NCBI RefSeq assembly: GCF_007567505.1
Contig: NZ_CP041783.1
Span: forward strand, 2,914,001-2,978,000
Length of the DNA stretch: 64,000 nucleotides
Direction: 5' to 3'
Origin: Shewanella donghaensis
GTDB taxonomy: Bacteria > Pseudomonadota > Gammaproteobacteria > Enterobacterales > Shewanellaceae
Each line of letters starts with the position of its first letter. Position 1 is the first letter of the stretch. Of this stretch, positions 58,427 through 64,000 are shown piece after piece. Under the pieces are notes generated by a model. The model had not been told where the DNA came from. It did not search any database and saw only the letters and a program-made list of their open reading frames with translations. Both the position numbers and the translations under genes were made by a program.

Positions 58427-59332
58427 GTGGCGTTTAAAATCTTACTGAACTTAAGTTTAGTGATGACTGCTGACGCTGTTGCCAAAGATATCGTTATTTT
58501 AAATCTGCCAGATTCAGAAAGAGATACCCGTTATGAATACACTCATAACATTATGGAGCTCATATTAATCCATACCGAAGATGATTTTGGTGAATGGGAA
58601 ATAAAAACATCTTCTGTCCCCATGACTGCTAGCAGAGTCTTGTCTGAGTTAGTCAGTGGTCAATTGATTAATGTTATTGCTGAAGCACCTAAACCCCATT
58701 GGAACGAAAAGCTTATCGCGATTGATGTGCCTTTAAGAAAAGGCATTCAAGGATTTCGTGTTTTCATCATCAAACAACAAAACCAATCCCTATTTGCCAA
58801 CATTACCTCCTTTGAGCAGTTCAAAAAAATACCCACAGGATCTGGTATGTTTTGGTCGACCCGTTTCGCCATGGAACAAGCCGAAATGAATGTGGTGATT
58901 GGCTCAAGTTATAATGGTTTATTCCATATGCTAGATAAAGAACGCTTTATCAGTTTTGGACGGGGCATTAATGAGGCATATGATGAAGTCGCCGCTTATC
59001 GCAAAGATTATCCCGATTTAATGGTCGAGAAAAATACCCTTTTACATATTCCATTAGTAACCTTATTTTATGTATCACCGACCTTGCCAGAGTTAGCCAA
59101 TAGAATACAAATCGGTTTGCAGCGCATCAAAGCCAACGGGTTATTTGATGATATGTTTTACCGAGAACATTGTCGGGTTTTAATCCAAAGCCAACTTGAT
59201 AAACGCTTGGTATTTACTATCGACAATGAACATATTAGCCAGCAAGCATTAACAAAGATGCTCAAAAATAATCAGGTCATTTCACCAAAAAGTAATTTTG
59301 AAGAGGTCTGTCTGAGTTATTTAGAAGAGTAA
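58427..59332 (+). CDS. periplasmic solute-binding-protein-like protein
   Basis: 301 residues with a signal peptide (FKILLNLSLVMTADAVA) and a type 2 periplasmic-binding fold (KDIVILNLPDSERDTRYEYT, FRVFIIK, FEQFKKIPTGSGMFWSTRFAMEQA, SFGRGINEAYDE, RIQIGLQRIKANGLFDDMF). No permease or ATPase genes adjoin, so a sensory or scavenging role is possible. Start is GTG at 58427 with AAGGG six bases upstream; the TTG at 58403 has no site. Confidence 0.72.
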   Translation: MAFKILLNLSLVMTADAVAKDIVILNLPDSERDTRYEYTHNIMELILIHTEDDFGEWEIKTSSVPMTASRVLSELVSGQLINVIAEAPKPHWNEKLIAIDVPLRKGIQGFRVFIIKQQNQSLFANITSFEQFKKIPTGSGMFWSTRFAMEQAEMNVVIGSSYNGLFHMLDKERFISFGRGINEAYDEVAAYRKDYPDLMVEKNTLLHIPLVTLFYVSPTLPELANRIQIGLQRIKANGLFDDMFYREHCRVLIQSQLDKRLVFTIDNEHISQQALTKMLKNNQVISPKSNFEEVCLSYLEE

Positions 59333-59506
59333 TAATATCTCACTACTTTTTACCCGATAAACATTCCAGTAAACGACCTGTAATAAACTCCGCACCATAA
59401 ACTGCAAGCAATAAACGGCAAGCAAAAAAAAAAGCCCTAACACAGATGAGTAAACTCAAATATATTAAGGCGTTAAAAATAATGAGCGAATATCGCTACA
59501 TCATTA

Positions 59507-61867
59507 TTATTTTTTCAGCTTAGCAAAAGCATCAGCAAACGCATTACCCATTGCCGCATTCTCAGGGGCTTTATTCTGTTTACGTGCAGCCTGCTTCTGG
59601 CCACCAGCCTTATGAGCCGGCTTTTGGTGCGCCGGAGTGTTTTGACCAGGCTTGTTTGAACTGCTTCTGTTAGCTGTCTTATCCGTTTGTAATGGTTCAT
59701 CCAAACGCATGCTTAAAGCAATTCGGCGACGCTCAACATCAACATCCATTACTTTGACTTTAACCACATCACCGGCTTTTACTATGGTGTGTGGGTCGCT
59801 CACAAACTTGTCCGTCAATGAAGAAATATGTACTAAACCATCTTGATGTACGCCTACATCAACAAAAGCGCCAAAGTTAGTCACATTGGTTACTACACCT
59901 TCAAGGATCATCTCAAGCTTAAGATCGTTAAGCGCTTCAACCCCGTCTTTAAAACTGGCGGTTTTAAATTCACCACGTGGATCACGTCCAGGTTTATCAA
60001 GTTCTGCAAGGATGTCTGTTATGGTTGGTAAGCCAAACTCATCGGTGACAAACTCAGCAGCATCTAACTGTGCCAATAACTCGCTGTTACCAATTAAGCT
60101 AGCAACGGTTTGTTTTTTCGCAGCAGCGATAGATTCAACCAATTTGTACGCTTCTGGATGCACAGATGAACTGTCTAATGGATTTTTAGCTTGGCTAATA
60201 CGTAAGAAACCCGCTGCTTGTTCAAAGGCTTTTGGCCCTAAACGTGCCACTTTCAATAATTGTTTACGGGTTTCGAACTTGCCGTTTTCATCGCGGTAAT
60301 TAACCACGTTTTTAGCTAAGGTTTTATTCAAACCAGCCACTTGAGCAAGCAATGGCGCTGAAGCCATATTCAAATCAACGCCCACGCCATTTACACAATC
60401 TTCAACCACCGCTTCAAGTGAACTTGATAGTTGGCTTTGGCTAACATCATGCTGATATTGCCCGACACCAATGGATTTTGGCTCAATTTTAACTAACTCA
60501 GCTAATGGGTCTTGCAGTCGGCGCGCAATTGACACAGCACCGCGAATAGAGACATCAAGATTTGGGAACTCATCAGAAGCTAACTCAGAAGCTGAATAAA
60601 CCGATGCACCCGCTTCGCTGACCATGACTTTAGTCAAACTTGGGTGAGTCTCTTTCATAAAGCTCATCACTTCAGCGGCCAATTTATCGGTCTCACGTGA
60701 AGCAGTGCCATTACCAATCGCGATGATGTCGACTTTATGCATCTTAACCAGGTTAGCTAAGGTGCGAATTGATTTGTCCCAGACGTTTTGCGGCGCATGG
60801 GGGAAAATAGTGGTATGAGCGACAAACTTACCGGTGTTATCGACAATCGCGACTTTAACGCCAGTACGCAGTCCAGGATCTAAGCCCATGGTGGCTTTAG
60901 GACCCGCAGGGGCTGCCATAAGTAAATCACCAAGATTACGAGCAAACACGTTTATGGCTTCAACTTCAGCACGTTCACGCATTTGGCTAATGAATTCAGT
61001 TTCCATCTGCAGGGCAATTTTAATGCGCCAAGCTGCAGTCACAACCGTTTTAAGCCACTGATCGACTGTCGAATCTGAAAACTTCAAATTAAAATGATCT
61101 GCAATAATCACCACACAATAACTGCTTTGAGCGACTTCAGCTTTCGGATCGGCATTCATTGATAAGCTAAGTGCGCCTTCATTGCGGCCGCGAAGCATTG
61201 CCAGAGCTCGATGCGAAGGCACTTTAGTAATGGCTTCTGTGTGCTCAAAGTAATCTCTGAATTTTGCACCTTCTTTCTCTTTACCTTTAACCATTCGACT
61301 TTCAAGCACAGCTTGTTGGCTCAAATGTTTACGAACCTTCTGCAGTAAGTCAGCATTTTCAGCAAAGCGTTCCATCAAGATAAAGCGTGCACCATCTAAT
61401 ACTGCTTTAACATCACCAAAGCCGGCTTCTGCATTAATAAACTCAGCCGCTTTGTCATCAAGATTAATGCTGCGATTAGCCAATAAAAAGTCAGCCAATG
61501 GTAGCAAGCCTGCTTCAATTGCAATTTGACCTTTAGTGCGACGTTTAGGTTTATAAGGAAGGTATAAATCTTCTAGACGGGTTTTACTGTCTGCTGCATT
61601 AATAGCTTGCTGTAATGCTGGCGTTAATTTGCCTTGAGTATCAATGCTAGAAAGAATCACTTGTCTACGCTCTGCTAACTCGCGTAAATAACCTAAGCGG
61701 CTATATAAGGTACGCAGTTGCGCATCATCTAATCCGCCAGTTGCTTCTTTACGGTAGCGGGCAACAAAGGGAACGGTAGAACCATCATCAAGCAGATTAA
61801 TCGTTGCTGAGACTTGTTGCTCACGAACATTCAGTTCCTGAGCGATTATTTGAGCAATACTTGGCAT
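59507..61867 (-). CDS. tex: transcription accessory protein Tex
   Basis: Nucleic-acid-binding protein implicated in transcription fidelity and stress tolerance. 786 residues: N-terminal helical domain ([16 protein letters not shown]), YqgF/RNase H-like domain ([16 protein letters not shown]), helix-hairpin-helix repeats ([22 protein letters not shown]...), then an S1 RNA-binding domain ([28 protein letters not shown]) and a Lys/Gln-rich tail. Close to E. coli YhgF in length. Not in an operon. The gap 61868-62114 shows nothing I can support. Confidence 0.96.
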   Translation of the reverse strand: MPSIAQIIAQELNVREQQVSATINLLDDGSTVPFVARYRKEATGGLDDAQLRTLYSRLGYLRELAERRQVILSSIDTQGKLTPALQQAINAADSKTRLEDLYLPYKPKRRTKGQIAIEAGLLPLADFLLANRSINLDDKAAEFINAEAGFGDVKAVLDGARFILMERFAENADLLQKVRKHLSQQAVLESRMVKGKEKEGAKFRDYFEHTEAITKVPSHRALAMLRGRNEGALSLSMNADPKAEVAQSSYCVVIIADHFNLKFSDSTVDQWLKTVVTAAWRIKIALQMETEFISQMRERAEVEAINVFARNLGDLLMAAPAGPKATMGLDPGLRTGVKVAIVDNTGKFVAHTTIFPHAPQNVWDKSIRTLANLVKMHKVDIIAIGNGTASRETDKLAAEVMSFMKETHPSLTKVMVSEAGASVYSASELASDEFPNLDVSIRGAVSIARRLQDPLAELVKIEPKSIGVGQYQHDVSQSQLSSSLEAVVEDCVNGVGVDLNMASAPLLAQVAGLNKTLAKNVVNYRDENGKFETRKQLLKVARLGPKAFEQAAGFLRISQAKNPLDSSSVHPEAYKLVESIAAAKKQTVASLIGNSELLAQLDAAEFVTDEFGLPTITDILAELDKPGRDPRGEFKTASFKDGVEALNDLKLEMILEGVVTNVTNFGAFVDVGVHQDGLVHISSLTDKFVSDPHTIVKAGDVVKVKVMDVDVERRRIALSMRLDEPLQTDKTANRSSSNKPGQNTPAHQKPAHKAGGQKQAARKQNKAPENAAMGNAFADAFAKLKK

Positions 61868-62114
61868 AAAAGGTCTATTTGGCTTTGAATAACAAATGAG
61901 GCCAAAGATAGCATAAACAGCCTGAAACGGTTATTAACAATCGATGTTTTTTAAGGATATTATCGACAATAAATGCGATAAATTGCAGAATTTTAATACT
62001 GGTATGATATTCGATTAATTAGTCGGAATTGTAAGTTAATGAATTTTAATTGAATTAATTTGATCAAAATACATCTATTTAATAACTATTATCATTTGCA
62101 TTTATTATTTAAAA

Positions 62115-63059
62115 CTAAAGTTGTACATTGTTATAAATATGTTTTTTAACATATTGAGATGGAGTGTGACCCGCTGATTTAGAAAAGTATCGACTAAAAC
62201 TTGGTAAGTCTTTAAAACCACTTTCATAAGCTGATTTTTTAATATTGCCATTATTTTTATTTAAAATAGAAATAATAGAATTCATTCTCGTCTTATTAAT
62301 CATATCCTTAGCACAGTGATTATTAATTTTAAGTTCTCGTTGTAAACCACGTTCCGACACGCCAATGGCATTGGCCAAGTTTGATAAACATAATTGAGAA
62401 GGTTGAATACTATTTGCTGCGGCTTTTATACGATCGACACTCGAAAATGAAAGCTCGGTTATCATAGATAGTGAGCCAAAGTCTCGTTCATCTTTAGGGA
62501 CGATAACCGACATAGATTGGCAATTAAAAGTAACCTTATCAAACAAATCAACATTGACACCATAAAATGCCCGCTCGAAAGGTAACTCTATAATTATATT
62601 AGATTTTTCTTTTGAAGAATAACTTAAGATATTGGTTAAACAACTATAAATAAACAGATCGTCATATTGTGAAGCAATGGCTTGTGGTGCACGAGTAGCG
62701 ACTAAACCAATCGAGTCATCCGTTTCTACATTACTCCAATTTAAGTCTGAAACCTCATTATAAAATTGGGTAAATGCAAGCAATTTTTGAGCATCACTTA
62801 TTTCACTCGACAGGTCAATTTGGGTGAATGCCATTATTCGCTGATTAAAATATTTTAATAGATCAATAAAGAAATATTTATTATCACAATGTTTTTCAAT
62901 GAAACGTAATAAATTAGTAATAGTATTAAAACCAATCAAATCTGTATCTGAAAGATATTTATAATGATGGTATTCATCCGGCAAGGGAAAATTAATTAAT
63001 TCACAATATTCACATACGATTTTTGTATGCACAGCCGGTCTGCATTTATATTTGATCAT
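62115..63059 (-). CDS. AraC-family transcriptional regulator
   Basis: 314 residues. N-terminal domain of unrecognised type (about 1-200); C-terminal HTH_18 domain (about 215-305) with LANAIGVSERGLQRELKIN, NKNNGNIKKSAYESGFKDLPSFSRYFSKSAGHTPSQYVK. Divergent from the multihaem cytochrome gene, so it may regulate it (inference). AT-rich compared with its neighbours. Confidence 0.85.
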   Translation of the reverse strand: MIKYKCRPAVHTKIVCEYCELINFPLPDEYHHYKYLSDTDLIGFNTITNLLRFIEKHCDNKYFFIDLLKYFNQRIMAFTQIDLSSEISDAQKLLAFTQFYNEVSDLNWSNVETDDSIGLVATRAPQAIASQYDDLFIYSCLTNILSYSSKEKSNIIIELPFERAFYGVNVDLFDKVTFNCQSMSVIVPKDERDFGSLSMITELSFSSVDRIKAAANSIQPSQLCLSNLANAIGVSERGLQRELKINNHCAKDMINKTRMNSIISILNKNNGNIKKSAYESGFKDLPSFSRYFSKSAGHTPSQYVKKHIYNNVQL

Positions 63060-63126
63060 ATAAAATTAACTAATTGTCACTCAATTTAAAAGAGGCTGTA
63101 TTTTAATTACTTTTGTTACCTAACGT

Positions 63127-63142
63127 GCAGATCTGGATCACA
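63127..63142 (+). promoter_or_regulatory. CRP-like site upstream of the multihaem cytochrome
   Basis: GCAGATCTGGATCACA matches about 12 of 16 positions of the CRP core TGTGATCTAGATCACA, with an intact right half-site TCACATTT. It lies 115 bases before the cytochrome start. CRP is a known activator of anaerobic respiration genes in Shewanella. Confidence 0.45.
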
Positions 63143-63256
63143 TTTGTCGTTTTCTGATAATTCAATTTTATCGATTAGACATAGCTAAAGCTCTAAACTA
63201 CCCCTTATTGATTAGTGCAATTTTTAACATTCGATTTAATAAGGTCAGGTAACTTG

Positions 63257-64000
63257 ATGAACTGCTATCGAAACTTCATAACCTATATGAGCATAACCAT
63301 ATGTTTATGTTCATTTAGTGCTGTTTCAGCACCATGGGATGACATTTCAGGTGAACAATTAGAGCAACAATTAGTTGAAAAGTTCACTGAAGGAAAGTAC
63401 TCCCCTAAAGGGGCAGACAGCTGTCTAATGTGTCATCGTAAAAGCGAGAAAGTCATGGATATCTTTAAAGGTACCCATGGCGACCTCAATAGCAGCAGTT
63501 CGCCAATGGCTGGTTTGCAGTGTGAAGCGTGTCATGGCCCACAAGGTAATCATAACCGTGGCGGCAAAGAGCCAATGATTCAATTTGGTCAGGACAGCAA
63601 GCTATCAACTCAAGCGCAGAACACCGTATGTCAGGGTTGTCATAATGACCCACAACAAATGGCCTGGCATAGCAGCACTCATAACCTTGAAGAAATTGCT
63701 TGTGCTGATTGTCATAACATTCATGCCGAGAAAGACCCTGCCTTAGACAAGTTAACCGTTAACGATACCTGTACTAGCTGTCATACCCGTGAAAAAGCGG
63801 ATATGAACAAGCGCTCAGCTCACCCAATGAAATGGGATCAGATGACATGTATTGATTGTCACTCTCCTCATGGTTCGATGACAGAAAGTGCCTTAAACAA
63901 GCCTTCTATTAATGACACTTGTTATAGCTGTCATGCAGAGAAACGTGGCCCAGTGCTATGGGAACACGCCCCCGTTACTGAAAACTGTGTGACCTGCCAT
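63257..64000 (+). CDS. MtrA/DmsE-type decahaem cytochrome (partial)
   Basis: Periplasmic multihaem c-type cytochrome of the MtrA/DmsE/PioA family that carries electrons to an outer-membrane terminal reductase. The 248 codons shown have a signal peptide (cleavage near VSA, residue 25) and eight CXXCH sites: CLMCH, CEACH, CQGCH, CADCH, CTSCH, CIDCH, CYSCH and CVTCH; ten are expected, so the last two lie beyond the window edge. ATG at 63257. The full operon (MtrB-like barrel and a reductase) should follow to the right. DmsE versus MtrA cannot be settled from this part. Confidence 0.92.
   Translation, partial: MNCYRNFITYMSITICLCSFSAVSAPWDDISGEQLEQQLVEKFTEGKYSPKGADSCLMCHRKSEKVMDIFKGTHGDLNSSSSPMAGLQCEACHGPQGNHNRGGKEPMIQFGQDSKLSTQAQNTVCQGCHNDPQQMAWHSSTHNLEEIACADCHNIHAEKDPALDKLTVNDTCTSCHTREKADMNKRSAHPMKWDQMTCIDCHSPHGSMTESALNKPSINDTCYSCHAEKRGPVLWEHAPVTENCVTCH

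Overview
The window looks like a chromosomal segment of a Shewanella species (marine gammaproteobacterium). The best markers are a near-perfect CymA (187-residue NapC/NirT tetrahaem menaquinol dehydrogenase), an MtrA/DmsE-type multihaem cytochrome cut by the right edge, a complete menD-menH-menC-menE operon, and housekeeping genes that resemble E. coli orthologues almost residue for residue at their active sites (MenH, LexA, NfuA, BioH, Mtr, RpoH). No insertion sequence, prophage, tRNA, rRNA or CRISPR array was seen.

Layout. 0.2-5.4 kb: menaquinone operon menDHCE. 5.5-9.8 kb (minus): rpoH, then ftsY-ftsE-ftsX. 9.98-10.9 kb: rsmD and a DUF1145 membrane gene. 11.0-11.6 kb (minus): cymA. 12.06-17.75 kb: copper/silver efflux module with a small Cys/His-rich secreted protein, a CusB-like adaptor with amplified metal-binding domains, and a CusA-like RND pump. 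17.8-21.9 kb: small membrane protein, two-domain VOC protein, YiaV/YiaW-like pair and a divergent AraC regulator. 21.9-25.7 kb (minus): plsB and mtr. 25.8-26.9 kb: lexA-sulA operon behind two SOS boxes. 27.3-36.25 kb: caa3-type cytochrome c oxidase with assembly and haem A genes (coxB with two cytochrome c domains, coxA, ctaG, coxC, DUF2909, SURF1, a Sco-like protein, ctaA, ctaB, sco). 36.4-40.6 kb: AT-rich, gene-poor accessory stretch with a small membrane protein, a small secreted protein, a leucine-rich-repeat lipoprotein and decayed coding remnants. 40.6-49.8 kb: small outer-membrane barrel, polysaccharide deacetylase, MATE exporter, S9 peptidase, TonB siderophore receptor and PepSY membrane protein (iron uptake, Fur-like sites). 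49.9-56.3 kb: orphan type IV pilin-like gene, nfuA, M14 peptidase, comF, bioH and a short hypothetical gene. 56.2-56.8 kb: three tandem 195-bp repeats at a convergent gene junction. 56.7-64 kb: LysR regulator with a divergent ABM-family monooxygenase, a solute-binding-like protein, tex, an AraC regulator and the start of a decahaem-type cytochrome.

How the genes fit together. Menaquinone made by MenDHCE feeds CymA, which passes electrons to periplasmic reductases and to MtrA/DmsE-type cytochromes like the one at the right edge. The caa3 oxidase cluster is the aerobic counterpart. The most unusual structures are the in-frame 195-bp tandem repeat array at 56.2-56.8 kb, the 270-bp duplication of metal-binding domains in the CusB-like adaptor, the duplicated haem c domain of CoxB, a ten-copy 30-bp repeat in ftsY, a perfect 19-bp-arm hairpin at 41.4 kb and the decayed island at 36.4-40.6 kb.
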